DNA of 64,000 bases from Cepaea nemoralis (GCA_014155875.1 JACEFZ010025059.1:178501-242500), one strand, 5' to 3'; shown: positions 33,772 through 46,130, counted from the stretch's first letter. Numbers and translations are program-made. Notes: generated by a model from the letters alone, not told the origin.

Positions 33772-35905
33772 CAGGAGGAGATGACTGATTGGTAGCTAGC
33801 CTTTTTGCAATTTGTCAGTGGTAGTCACATAATGCTGTTTGTATCTATGGAAACTCCAGTATCAGTCCAGAAGAGATGTACCTATTGAGTAGATACCTTA
33901 CTCACTTTTGGAGTGGGTCAAAACTCTACAGTAGGCGACAAGTGCTAGGGAACTAGCTACACTTTTTTTTTCTTCCCTTTTGTTCCCTCTATTTTTAATT
34001 ATGATACACTGTTATTCATCATATATATGTATAGTTTATTATGATACATTGTTATCCAAGTTTGGATTGTATAACTAATCTATATCAACCCTGTTCTTCT
34101 TCACTATACAGCGCTAGAGATGGCAGTGGAGTATTGGACTAGTCACCATGCTTGGAACTGAAGTTATGGTCAACTTGTTTGGATTTAGAGGCAGGAAACT
34201 GGGATATCAGCCTCCTCTAATATTCTACAAAGAGTGCTGGTTACTGCTACTCACCCTGAACCTGAATGTCAATGCCTGGATACTTAACGGATTTTAAATA
34301 TGCTGAAGTGGATTCCCTACCTCTGGGAACTTACAGACGGTGTTAATCGTTGCAATGTCTGCAAAGACATGAGGCATGCCTGGCCTTGATGGATACAGAG
34401 TATAACCTCTTCTAAAAGTCACCACCTGAGTCCACGTTCAACTGTCATATTCCAGAGGCTCATGGATAGTCTGGAATTCACCATCATTTACCAGTATGGA
34501 TTTACCAACTGATTGTGTGAACTCCCAGCTTCCTTTGAATCTTCTCATCCATCATATCCCAGACATGGATAATCAAGCACATTACCAACTCCCGTCAATC
34601 AAGTCGTATATTCAGCTGAAGAAAGAATAACCTTCATCTTGACCAAGAAAAGGGCTGAAATATTCAGGCCCAATTCAAGTTAGTTCTGTCAGGAAATGCT
34701 AATGGATTATGTGATGTCACTCCTCATCCAAAGATATACTGAAAGTGTTTGTGCCTGATCCTGATCGAACCAATCCCATGGACTCCTGTGTGTCACGCCA
34801 CGCCAGAACGTTTCCGACTCATATCTGTCGGTTATATCACATCTGGAATGCTCCTCGTCTAGTTACTTAGCAGCTGTGACTTGAGAGATTACAGTATATC
34901 CACAATGGATTCATATGGATTACTCCTACATGTTTTTCGCGATGGATATATTATCCAGAAGTGGAAGCTCCGTGTGTGTGTGTGCAATCCCCAATTTTCT
35001 AAATAGTGGATATATGCAAAGCAGCTGTTTTCCTGGATTATAGAGAGTGTGATTATGGCCAGACTTTTTCTAGTGGATATTGAAGGAGAGGGAGTCATCA
35101 TCAGACCCCTAGGATATTTCTAGAGACAGATTAGATAGATTTTCTTTATCTATTTCTTTGTATGGATTATTTACTTTGTTTTGTGTTTGACACATGTATT
35201 TGATGTGAACTTTTTTTGGGGAAATATTCTTGGGGACTTCTGTTTGGTTGTAGACTTTGTGTGCATTGCCTGAAATATGATAATTTTTCATGTCCATGTC
35301 ACCATATTGAAGCCAACAGGGTTTTCCAGAACCCAAATGTTTTCCACAATACAATTGTTTGTTTGTTTGGTTTAACCAAGCCTTGCAGTTACTTCATTGT
35401 TAACCTGTTGTTCCAAGTTTGATGTTTATAGTCCAGTTATTGTTACTGTTATGTGATACAGTGAGTCATTGTACTGTTTTTGTCTAACAGTGGCTGTTTT
35501 TCCTCTGTCAATGTAATCCAGCTGTTGCGTCTAACATTGGTTGTTGTCCCTCTGTTGTATAATACTGTGGATGTGCATGACAGTGGATACTTGTCATTGT
35601 TTATATATATGTGGGAGATTAAATGTGGGGCGGGGCACTTACACATAGACACACCCTCTGGGTAGAGTTATTAGTACTCGGGTGTCTGTGGTAGAACTTC
35701 CCGGATCTCCCAGCCTTCTATGGGAAACATTTCTTTTATGTTAGTGTTGAACTTGCACCCTTTTCTGCCTTGTTCAATACTTGGTGGTTACGAGCCAATA
35801 TATTAATTCCTATAGAGGGCGTGTTTGGGATTTAAACCCCATTCATACTGAATACCCCTAGCGAAACTTGTCCTTATTCTAATTTATTATATTTACCACC
35901 CCACA
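32686..35905 (+). repeat. 5' LTR (3220 bp)
   Basis: Starts TGTGACATATATGTCATC, in which TGACATATATGTCA is a perfect palindrome, and ends CACCCCACA. It contains poly-C and a (GAT)n tract (about 33683-33771). The AATAAA at about 33590 could be a polyadenylation signal, and TTTATATATATG at about 35600, followed by GGGGCGGGGC, could be a promoter; neither is proven. It lacks the 118 bp found in the 3' LTR. Several short open frames (for example 34889-35101 and 35109-35354) recur in both LTRs and have no motif. Confidence 0.9.
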
Positions 35906-35907
35906 AG

Positions 35908-35925
35908 TGGGGGCTCGTCCGGGAT
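35908..35925 (+). promoter_or_regulatory. Primer-binding site for tRNA-Pro
   Basis: The 18 bases TGGGGGCTCGTCCGGGAT complement the conserved 3' end of tRNA-Pro, including the CCA. They lie two bases inside the 5' LTR. The same primer is used by many gammaretroviruses and some LTR retrotransposons. This sets the element's orientation as plus. Confidence 0.9.
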
Positions 35926-38685
35926 TTTGAACCCTTACCCCATGCCATGAGTGTGGGCGTTGCCCAGAAAATTTGTACCCATGTCTACCTCTCAAGTTGA
36001 GACTTTACAACTAATTGGTGGCTGGTGTTCACAAGTATGGGCTTAGACACAAGTGTTATGAACCTATGGTGTCTTAATCACAAGTATTGTTTGTTGTGTT
36101 TCAACTAATGTTCACAGGTGATGTCTTTATTCTAGAAATAGAAACCTGTGTTAATGTTTGTATATGAGAATGGTTAACTCATGTATTTTGTATCCTTTTG
36201 GTGGGAGACCTTTTCCTTGTATAGGACCTCATAAAATAAGGTCTCTGGGATGGTTAACCCATATAGGATTATTTCTGGTAGGATGTCAGGAATTCTTGAT
36301 TGATTTTGTGTGATGTTGATGTTAGATGTTATTGTTACTCTGGGATGTTCTTGATTAGTATATTTTGGTAGTATGATAAATATATTACTGTACTATATGT
36401 CCTCATTTTTGCATAGACCCACATATGAATCCTGGGCTGTTTAACTATGTTGTCATATATTGCCATTTTATTTTGTGCATGCTCTGTTTGTTGGGGTCAT
36501 GTACTATTGAAACTTACCCAAAGCAACAGAGAAATCCAAAATAATTTTTAATGGCTGAGACAGATAGGATATAGCACCCCAAAATTTTTTTTAAAGAATT
36601 CAGTAAAGATATCTTTATTTAAGTGGGACACTACATGCATAAATGAGATTTTAGAACATCAGGGGAAAATAACAATAACCAATTAAGTTGACTTAATGTT
36701 AGGGCCAATACTCCACCTGCAATTTTATCCGACATGTATAATGGAAGGAGTATGAATATTGTGTAAATTGCAGTATTCGTAGCCGCCAAGCGGGAAACCG
36801 TGGATTTTATATTTCACCCCATATGCATATACATGTTCGGAAATACTGAGAGTAGATAGATTGACACTGATGATTCCTATTAGGACATAAAGACGCCTAT
36901 TCAACGCTTTCAGTTTAAGGGTCTGGTATTCATAACAGATCTTTTATTGTCCATGTGTCAGAAATGGCACTGGTCAATTTTTTTATTCGGTTGTTGTAAC
37001 TCTGTAGTGAACAAGGATCCATTTACTATGTGAGAGACAGCAATTGAATTACAGGGCCCCTTTTACAAGCTAGTCCCTCTGGCATTACCAGTGACAGAGA
37101 AGCATACGTCGTTGTGTGACTGGCGAACGAAGGATATGGTTTCGACCGTAAATTTACCCTGTTATTTTTTATTGGGATGTCATAGGAAGTTAAGAGCTAC
37201 CGGAAGAAACCTGTAAGTATCTCAAATTTTTGATGTCAGAAAACAGGAATTGGTCCTCATCTGCGACATTCCCAATTTTATTCTCATCAGAGAATTAGTA
37301 ACAGGCTCGGGCAGCCTTAGCTCCCATTTTGCATGTTGCTTGTACTGACTTGAAAGACTAGGGACAGCTTGCTAGTTGTCACATTATGTTCTTAAAGTCA
37401 GGATTTTTCTCCAAAACATCAAACTATTTTGGTGCTCTAGGAGATAGCCTTATTTATACAACTATTAAATTATGGTTGTTGTTTACGTACCTCTCGACAG
37501 ATGAAGAGTAGGACGCCTTATTCTTATTTTTATTCATAGACCATGCTAGATTGGGCTATAGCAAGGACTATACTTTTCAAGCACTTGGAAGCCATTGGCT
37601 GAGAGTTGCTTGACTTTTTTACTAGTTTAGTATTTCTTCTAGGGAGTCTAACTAGTAATATATTTCAGTTCAGAAGGAAAAGCTTTCAAACTCTTCCAGT
37701 TTCAACAGATTCATTGTTCTCCGTATTGATCGGTTACGAACAGACCTGGAGAGAAACTTAAAGGTGCCCTGATTTTTTTATCTTGAGGAAGTTAACTCAG
37801 GAAACACCAGAAAAGAGGGATATATTTATACCTGTGGCTTTCATTGCTTACAAGTAAGGTAACCCATCAGTAAACTGGGAGTGTACCGACAACTCGGTTG
37901 TTCGGATCACTATTACAGGGACCACCTACGGCTTTAAATTTATCTATGAACTGAATATAATGTGGATGGTGATACAGCTATGTGCAATGTTATTACATCT
38001 ACTTAACGGTGCTTGGGTGGAAATTGTCTACAACATATTTGGAGGCAGATGACGATCAATCTACGACAATCGACGCAGAATTGTTCGCTATTTTCACCAG
38101 GAAAGCACCGTATACGTGTTGGAGGGGAGAGAATAAAAGGCCGGTAACTCATTCTAGTCAGTATAAAGTGCAGATGGACTTATAAACGAGCCAGAACTTT
38201 TCGTAGATTTGGCCTCAAAGCAAATGAACCTACACCTGTGCTAGTTATACTTACCCAGTTCAGTATGCCACTATGACTGATTTGAAGGAGGAGATCCTGC
38301 TGTTAGCATATTTTAAGGATGATATTCTTATTGCTAATGAAACGGTTGTCGAAGCTTTATATCTTCGTTCAAACGTCGAGAAATTGGTTCGATTGCAGTG
38401 GAAACAATACCTTATATAGAGATCTCAACGTCCACTCATATTTCAATGGAATGCTGACAACAGTGGAGAGAGTTACACTTCTTCAAGCGAAGCTAGATGA
38501 ATCTTCAATGTTATGTCCAGTTGTCTTGGCAAGTAGAAACATGAATGTGGCACGGAGAGATTATTCTACAATAGTGATTAAATGTAAAGCTTAATTGGAG
38601 GACCTGGAAGACCAATTACATCAGATTAAGAAGGTGGAAGACTGTGGATGAATGTAGTAGCTCTTCCTATGGGATAGACCTGTCT
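35926..38685 (+). other. Interior of the LTR element, no gag or pol found
   Basis: About 2.8 kb with many stops in all frames. The only candidate coding remnant is near the 3' end. A 48-codon frame starts at 38273 (MTDLKEEILLLAYFKDD) and stops at 38419. A shifted frame runs on to 38594 and, beyond its stop, resumes with LEDLEDQLHQIKKVEDCG. Acidic, helix-forming residues dominate. This could be the remains of a gag N-terminus left after deletion of the rest of gag and pol, but I saw no diagnostic motif. The long preceding stretch could act as a packaging leader; that is inference. Confidence 0.6.
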
Positions 38686-38697
38686 AGGTGGGAGACT
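38686..38697 (+). promoter_or_regulatory. Polypurine tract candidate
   Basis: AGGTGGGAGA followed by CT lies immediately upstream of the 3' LTR, where plus-strand DNA synthesis would start. It is short and contains a T, so the assignment rests mainly on position. Confidence 0.6.
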
Positions 38698-39695
38698 TGT
38701 GACATATATGTCATCATCTCGCAGTCTTTTCCAGCAGACGTTGCTAGGACACGCTATCTGAAGAGTAGAGGCTATTAAAAAGCCCGACGGGAGAATTAAC
38801 GAAACGAAATTTCGTTTCGTTTTAAGACAATTGATTGGCCGCGCCCCGGAAACACAGGCTTAATCTAGACAAAGGCTTGGTAGACAAAGCGGTCTGGTCA
38901 ATCGCCATGTTTCTCCAATGTTAGCGGGTGACCCATTGTTAATGGGTTAATTTAAAGCCCACTTATTCTCTGCGTTTTAGGTGAGCATTATATTATATAC
39001 AACATATCATGTTATGTATTAGGATAAATGCTTTGTGGCAACTAATATCATGATTGAAGTTGTGTGTGTGAAAATTAGGAGAATCGCTTTCATTGAAATG
39101 TTGGTTTACGTCACACAGCCTGGACATCGCCATGTTGTCCAGTCAGCCTTCATAAAGCTTACAATATAATCTTGCTATGAGTCATTCTTCTGAGATGATT
39201 TTGTGAACTTACTTTATTCCTAAATACTTATTTTTCACAACTGGTCTCTGTGTTTTAAAGTGTTTTTTTTCCTGAGTGCTTATTTTGTATTTCTGCTCTT
39301 ATGATGGAGAAATATTACTATCTCACATTTGTGTACAACTTTAATATAGGTTGTTAGATAGAGAGAGAGATATATATATATTCTCGCTTGACTTTTTCAT
39401 GCACTTAGGAGTTAATCTTTTGTATACCTGGTTGTAAATACACAGAGATTGTCTTGTAGTCTTTTATTTTCATAAATGATGTTATGGGATTTTCATGTGG
39501 TATGATATACATAATCTCAAGTGTATGGGAAAAGATTCCCATGATTTCTCTTTTATGAGTATTTTACCTTTTATGCTCATGATTGTTACTGCTTGATGCT
39601 GTAATAAATGCTGTTATAAGAATGTATATTCTATTCATGATGTTACTGTTAGAGTAGATCTTTTAACTCCCCCCCCCCCCATTGGGGACAAACAC

Positions 39696-39785
<90 letters not shown>

Positions 39786-42037
39786 CAGGAGGAGATGGCT
39801 GATTGGTAGCTAGCCTTTTTGCCATTTGTCAGTGGTAGTCACATAATGCTGTTTGTATCTATGGAAAGGAGATTTATGAATTGTGTACATGAGGACATTG
39901 TCTCAGGAACTTTTTCCATGATGTGACAGCGGTACTATCAAAAGATGTTTGCATATTTAGGAGGTGAAGAAAACCTCCCAGGAAGCTCCAGTATCAGTCC
40001 AGAAGAGATGTACCTATTGAGTAGATACCTTACTCACTTTTGGAGTGGGTCAAAACTCTACAGTAGGCGACAAGTGCTAGGGAACTAGCTACACTTTTTT
40101 TTTCCCCTTTTGTTCCCTCTATTTTTAATTATGATACACTGTTATTCATCATATATATGTATAGTTTATTATGATACATTGTTATCCAAGTTTGGATTGT
40201 ATAACTAATCTATATCAACCCTGTTCTTCTTCACTATACAGCGCTAGAGATGGCAGTGGAGTATTGGACTAGTCACCATGCTTGGAACTGAAGTTATGGT
40301 CAACTTGTTTGGATTTAGAGGCAGGAAACTGGGATATCAGCCTCCTCTAATATTCTACAAAGAGTGCTGGTTACTGCTACTCACCCTGAACCTGAATGTC
40401 AATGCCTGGATACTTAACGGATTTTAAATATGCTGAAGTGGATTCCCTACCTCTGGGAACTTACAGACGGTGTTAATCGTTGCAATGTCTGCAAAGACAT
40501 GAGGCATGCCTGGCCTTGATGGATACAGAGTATAACCTCTTCTAAAAGTCACCGCCTGAGTCCACGTTCAACTGTCATATTCCAGAGGCTCATGGATAGT
40601 CTGGAATTCACCATCATTTACCAGTATGGATTTACCAACTGATTGTGTGAACTCCCAGCTTCCTTTGAATCTTCTCATCCATCATATCCCAGACATGGAT
40701 AATCAAGCACATTACCAACTCCCGTCAATCAAGTCGTATATTCAGCTGAAGAAAGAATAACCTACATCTTGACCAAGAAAAGGGCTGAAATATTCAGGCC
40801 CAATTCAAGTTAGTTCTGTCAGGAAATGCTAATGGATTATGTGATGTCACTCCTCATCCAAAGATATACTGAAAGTGTTTGTGCCTGATCCTGATCGAAC
40901 CAATCCCATGGACTCCTGTGTGTCACGCCACGCCAGAACGTTTCCGACTCATATCTGTCGGTTATATCACATCTGGAATGCTCCTCGTCTAGTTACTTAG
41001 CAGCTGTGACTTGAGAGATTACAGTATATCCACAATGGATTCATATGGATTACTCCTACATGTTTTTCGCGATGGATATATGATCCAGAAGTGAAAGCTC
41101 CGTGTGTGTGTGTGTGCAATCCCCAATTTTCTAAATAGTGGATATATGCAAAGCAGCTGTTTTCCTGGATTATAGAGAGTGTGATTATGGCCAGACTTTT
41201 TCTAGTGGATATTGAAGGAGAGGGAGTCATCATCAGACCCCTAGGATATTTCTAGAGACAGATTAGATAGATTTTCTTTATCTATTTCTTTGTATGGATT
41301 ATTTACTTTGTTTTGTGTTTGACAAATGTATTTGATGTGAACTTTTTTTGGGGAAATATTCTTGGGGACTTCTGTTTGGTTGTAGACTTTGTGTGCATTG
41401 CCTGAAATATGATAATTTTTCATGTCCATGTCACCATATTGAAGCCAACAGGGTTTTCCAGAACCCAAATGTTTTCCACAATACAATTGTTTGTTTGTTT
41501 GGTTTAACCAAGCCTTGCAGTTACTTCATTGTTAACCTGTTGTTCCAAGTTTGATGTTTATAGTCCAGTTATTGTTACTGTTATGTGATACAGTGAGTCA
41601 TTGTACTGTTTTTGTCTAACAGTGGCTGTTTTTCCTCTGTCAATGTAATCCAGCTGTTGCGTCTAACATTGGTTGTTGTCCCTCTGTTGTATAATACTGT
41701 GGATGTGCATGACAGTGGATACTTGTCATTGTTTATATATATGTGGGAGATTAAATGTGGGGCGGGGCACTTACACATAGACACACCCTCTGGGTAGAGT
41801 TATTAGTACTCGGGTGTCTGTGGTAGAACTTCCCGGATCTCCCAGCCTTCTATGGGAAACATTTCTTTTATGTTAGTGTTGAACTTGCACCCTTTTCTGC
41901 CTTGTTCAATACTTGGGGGTTACGAGCCAATATATTAATTCCTATAGAGGGCGTGTTTGGGATTTAAACCCCATTCATACTGAATACCCCTAGCGAAACT
42001 TGTCCTTATTCTAATTCATTATATTTACCACCCCACA
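38698..42037 (+). repeat. 3' LTR (3340 bp)
   Basis: Same start and end as the 5' LTR, with a (GAT)n tract at about 39696-39785. It has an additional 118 bp at 39867-39984, bounded by GGAA on both sides. The 5' LTR keeps one GGAA there, so a microhomology deletion in the 5' LTR (or in its source) is the simpler explanation. Otherwise it is almost identical to the 5' LTR. Confidence 0.9.
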
Positions 42038-42042
42038 GTAGC

Positions 42043-42164
42043 ATACATTTATTATATATCAAATTAATAGGTGTTGCTTAGGGAAAACTACCGAATTGAT
42101 ATTTTAACTTAATGACACCTTGCAGTCTTGACAGACGATAATTTGTGCTTCAAAAAGGTATAAT
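42043..42164. other. Flank of the LTR element
   Basis: A/T-rich DNA with nothing recognised. Confidence 0.35.
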
Positions 42165-43043
42165 AACTTTTACCCATGGCGGTAGCGAATGTGACTAATA
42201 AGGGCAATTCGCGCTGTAAATGTTCGTTCACAGTGGGTGCATGTTAACACGTGGTCATTTCCACCATCATGCACCATCTTACGTCTCACACGCTCGGTGT
42301 GTGACTTATGTGCAATAATTTTCTCCTTTGTCTTTATTCCATTTCTGATGATTGCCCTCCATGCAACACGTTCAGCGGCGACTTGCTCACAATGTGCATT
42401 ATCTATGCCTGTATCAATCAAGTCCCGCTTACACTCATCTTTGTATCGTAAAAGAGGCCGACCCTGAGATCTCTTACCCATCTATAATTCACCAAAAATA
42501 TGTCCTTTGGTATTCTACCATCATCCATTCTCCTAAGATGTCCTATCAATCTAAGTCTACGAAGACTGAGCATGGAATAAACCGTCACACAACCTGATCT
42601 TTCCAATACTTCAGTATTTGTGATTTTGTCTTGCCACTTAATACCAAGAATTCTTCACAGACATCGCATATGAAAGCTGTTTAAACATTTCTCTTGGTTG
42701 AGTAAGTTGTCCAGGTTTCACTGCCATAACGAAGAGTACTAAGGACATAGGCTTGATAGACAAGGACTTTTATTTTGGCAGTTAGCTTCCTGTTCTCCCA
42801 GACTCTTTTTCTTAACCTATTCATTGTTGTTGCTGCCATACCAATCCGGATGTTGATTTCCTGATCTAGGGATAATTTGCTATTTACCACTGATCCTAGA
42901 TATGTAAAATGGTCTACCATCTCTAGTTCGGCGTCGCCAATAAAGATCGATGTTACATCATGTGCACCTTGTGACATAATCTGTGTCTTCTTTTTGCTAA
43001 TTGTTAAACCAAATTCAGAATAAGCATTGGATAATACAGATAG
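42165..43043 (-). pseudogene. LINE-G 3' end with C2H2 finger
   Basis: A minus-strand, 5'-truncated LINE. 42681-42977 reads MVDHFTYLGSVVNSKLSLDQ and STLRYGSETWTTY. About 42480-42660 reads RRLRLIGHLRRMDDGRIPKD in shifted frames. 42170-42481 reads KRSQGRPLLRYKDECKRDLI and ends with the finger CTHCERTFTARIALISHIRY. Frameshifts lie near 42480 and between 42606 and 42681. The upstream end meets the (CTT)n tail of LINE-D copy 1. It is similar in type to the nested fragment at 22930-23128. Confidence 0.78.
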
Positions 43044-43165
43044 TCTTCTTCTTCTTCTTCTTCTTCTTCTTCTTCTTCTTCTTCTTCTTCTTCTTCTTCT
43101 TCTTCTTCTTCTTCTTCTTCTTCTTCTTCTTCTTCTTCTTCTTCTTCTTCTTCTTCTTCTTCTTC
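43044..43165. repeat. (CTT)n microsatellite
   Basis: About 40 pure units, directly at the 3' end of the minus-strand LINE-D copy 1. The other LINE-D copy ends in a short GAA-rich tail, so this tract is an expanded tail. Confidence 0.95.
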
Positions 43166-44342
43166 AGCGTTCCGAGCCATTGATGTTCTTTGCTGCAGAT
43201 ACAATCCGTCTCCATTCGTCTCTCTGGTTGACCTTCTGTTGCCAGTCGTTGATTCCAAGTGCTTGTAGGTCTGTATATATATTATCTCTTCGCCGTCTTC
43301 TTGGTCTACCTCGGGGTCTACAGTCATTTATTTCCTGAGTGTAAGCGAGTTTTGTTTCCCTATTATCTTCCATTCTTTCTAAATGCCTCAGCCATTGTAG
43401 TATATTAGCCTTCATGATACCAGTGATTACGAGGACTTAAACAGATCATAACTGTCTTTGTTACTTCTTCTTTTCCACTCTCCACTTTGTGTATACCTAA
43501 TGGGTCCAAAGATGCGTCTTAAAACTTTGTTCTCAAAGGTTTGTAACAAGGCTTCGTCTCCTTTCGTTGTACTCCAGGTTTCAGAGCCATACAGCACAAC
43601 TGGTCTGATCAGTGTTTTGTATATTGTGATTTTGGTGTTACGAGATAGCGCATTTGATTTTAGTAGATGTTGTAGTGCATAGTATATCTTTTTTCCAGAA
43701 TTGATTCCAGTTTGTATTTCTTCCCTTATGATGTTGGAGCAGTTGAAGATTGTACCCAGGTAATTGTATGTTTCCGTTCTTTTAATGGTCATATTATTTA
43801 TTTGTATGTGGCCAGAGTTTTTAGCCATTCCGTCTCTTGAAATTACCATATATTCTGTCTTATCTTGGTTGATAACCAGCCCCATCGGTTGGGCTTTTTC
43901 CTTTAAGTGAGTCAATATTTATAATGTCTTTTGTTCATTTTCCCATATAATATCTATATCATCTGCATAACCAAGCAGCTTGGATGTTCCTCCAATATCA
44001 CATTCCTCATTTACCTTCCTTACAACTTTCTCTAGAACCAGATTGAAGAGAAGCGGCGATAGTGCATCACCTTGTTTCAAGCCAGATGTTATTTGGAAAG
44101 GGTCTGATTCCTGCCTTTATATGTTACTATATTATAAGTATCTTCCATGCATAGTCTGGTCATGCTGATTAACTTCCTTGGTTTTCCTAATTCCTGCATA
44201 GCATTCCATAGACTTTTCCTATGGACACTATCATAAGCCATTTTAGAATCCACAAAAATGTTATGGAGATCTCTTTTATATTCCCAATTTTTCTCCGCTA
44301 TTTGTCGTAAGATAAATATCTGATCTATTGTGGATCTGTTTT
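43166..44342 (-). pseudogene. LINE-D copy 1, C-terminal half of RT
   Basis: Closely matches 56399-57600 of LINE-D copy 2. 44089-44342 reads ENRSTIDQIFILRQIAEKNW and contains KMAYDSVHRKSLWNAM. 43427-43915 reads AQPMGLVINQDKTEYMVISR, then TYNYLGTIFNCSN and VLYGSETWSTTKGDEALLQT. 43164-43415 reads LRHLERMEDNRETKLAYTQ and GRPRRRRRDN. The YADD region near 43965 falls in a broken stretch. The copy is 5'-truncated at 44342, where it joins LINE-E. Confidence 0.8.
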
Positions 44343-46130
44343 CTTGCAGATAGTAGACATTGTAATTCTTCCTCAGAGTGGGTCGTAACTGCAGCACCAT
44401 CTGCAAAAAGCAACTCTCTGATCAGTACCCTCCTAATTTTGGTCTTGACCTTCAATCTCTGAGCATTGTAGAGGCCGCCATCTGAGCGTGAGTGAATGTA
44501 TATACCAAAAGCGTCTTCAAGTTGTTGTTGAAACTGAAAGCACTTTTCAGGATCGTGAGTGTTAATAATATTAATCCTGGGGCTAGATTTGTGTTTAGCT
44601 GTGTAGATTCTCTTTGGTCTCAGTCTAACCCTTGCAACAACCAAAGAATGATCTGTATCACAGTCAGCACTGTGGTAACTTCGAGTCAATGATATATGGT
44701 TCAGATGTTGTCTCCGTGTGCTGATGAAGTGCAGCTGGTACCAATGGCCGGATCTTGGATGTTTCCATGTGACCTTATGCAGCTCTTTTGTTTTTTAAAA
44801 AGGAGTTTGCAATACATAAGTCATTTCTGGTGCAATGCTCCAGCAGCTTTTGCCCATTTTCATTCATGCGACCGATGTTGTATTTTCCAAGGCACACTGG
44901 CCATGAACTCGAGTCCTTGCCCACACGAGCATTGAAATCACCGAGCATATAAATATAATCAGATGCCTTGATCACGGAGCCTAACTCCTCATAGAACGAA
45001 TCCTTCACATCATCAGAGGAATCGAGTGTCGGTGCACATGCAGTAATAATGGTGGAAAAACCACAAGAGGTTGCCAAGCGCAGGAATAATAGTCTTTCAT
45101 TTCCTCCTGCTGGAATTTCAATCATTCCCAGTAGCAAATTCTTCACTGCAAAGCCCACGCCGTGTTGCCTTTTTTCTGTCTGCCCTCTACCCTTCCAAAA
45201 AAAAAGGTGTAATTGTTTTCCCTGAGTGACTCTTCCTCAGCGAGGCGAGTCTCCTGCAGGCTAATAATATCCATGTTAAGACGACTGAGTTCGGCAACAA
45301 TCACAGCCGTTTTTCTCACATCGTCAGTATTGGTCATGTCAGTGGAAAATCCTGGACACATGGTTCTCACGTTCCAAGTTGCAAGCCGTAGCTTGAGGTT
45401 TCTATTTTTCTTTTTATTAGTACCTAGTGCATTGGTTTTACAGCCTGCGATTCAGATTTTGTCCTAGCCCCAAGCACCCATTGAAAGAGGCAGGCTGTGG
45501 CGGGTCAGCCCCAATTGGCCGGGGGATTACCAGCTTGAGGCGGGCTGTAGCTGATCAGTGACACCTGTAGGCGTCTCCCACCGTCAGAGGCAACGTGTGG
45601 CGCCCCATGTCTACGCTAATTGACAGGGACTTATAACCCGTAACAGTTGCCTCTCGCTTTGATTCCGAGACCGGTTAAGACCAGGGATGGAGTTATTGAG
45701 TCTCCATAGCACAAAGCCTGGGCTAAAATGTAGAGATCATGTGTTGCCCATGCAGCATGATCCCCCTCTCGGCCTGCCTAGTTCACTCCAGAGAAAAGGT
45801 AACACCTCTACATCTGGAACAAGACAAGCTGCAGAAGCTGCCGGATCAGCAAAGCAATGCCCTAACTGTTCGCCTGTCGGAGCTTCGATCCTAGACCAGC
45901 TGCCAACCAAGGCTTAGGACCTGTCCTGCCCTGCCATGCCATTTTATCTTTAGGTTGCATTTCCTCGCACCAGGGTAAGGTTTGTACTCTCCCAATTGTG
46001 CTCTCCCACCCGAAGCCGTTGGCACAATGTGGGGTGTCGGGTTTGGTAAGCGCCGCCCAACGTTCGGCACTAACAGAAAGCAGGTAGTACCGTCTACTCT
46101 TATACGGTAGCTCAGTCATATCTGACTAAG
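44343..46130 (-). pseudogene. LINE-E: 5' end and endonuclease, RT mostly deleted
   Basis: A minus-strand LINE that, unusually, keeps its 5' side. 45480-46130 is probably leader or N-terminal sequence with no motif. The EEP endonuclease follows: 45143-45370 contains LNMDIISLQETRLAEEESLR, 44775-45158 contains TACAPTLDSSDDVKDSFYEE and YMLGDFNARVGKD, and 44570-44689 contains DCDTDHSLVVARVRLRPKR with the catalytic Asp-His pair. Near 44480 the frame jumps from the post-endonuclease linker straight to the RT catalytic region, which reads LLFADGAAV with the second Asp of FADD changed to Gly (44396-44407). The rest of RT is missing at 44343. Frameshifts separate the pieces. Confidence 0.78.

Larger units (their letters stand above)
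32686..42037 (+). mobile_element. Complete non-coding LTR retrotransposon with very long LTRs (LARD-like)
   Basis: A 9352-bp element bounded by the 5-bp target duplication GTAGC (32681-32685 and 42038-42042). Two direct LTRs (32686-35905 and 38698-42037) begin TGTGACAT and end CCACA. Two bases after the 5' LTR is an 18-nt primer-binding site complementary to the 3' end of tRNA-Pro. A purine-rich tract precedes the 3' LTR. The 2792-bp interior has no frame longer than about 91 codons and no protease, RT, RNase H or integrase motif on either strand. By eye I count only about a dozen to fifteen substitutions between the LTRs apart from one 118-bp difference and small indels. Structure and lack of genes match the plant LARD class (large retrotransposon derivatives). 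I am not aware of this exact element; novelty is untested. Confidence 0.88.

Noticed and set aside
34889..35665. Small genes inside the 5' LTR
   Set aside because: The same frames occur in the 3' LTR because the LTRs are duplicates. None has a motif, and they overlap on both strands.
32686..42037. Segmental duplication rather than an LTR element
   Set aside because: The tRNA-Pro primer site at the inner edge of the left copy, TG/CA ends and 5-bp flanking duplication are all present, which a plain duplication would not produce.
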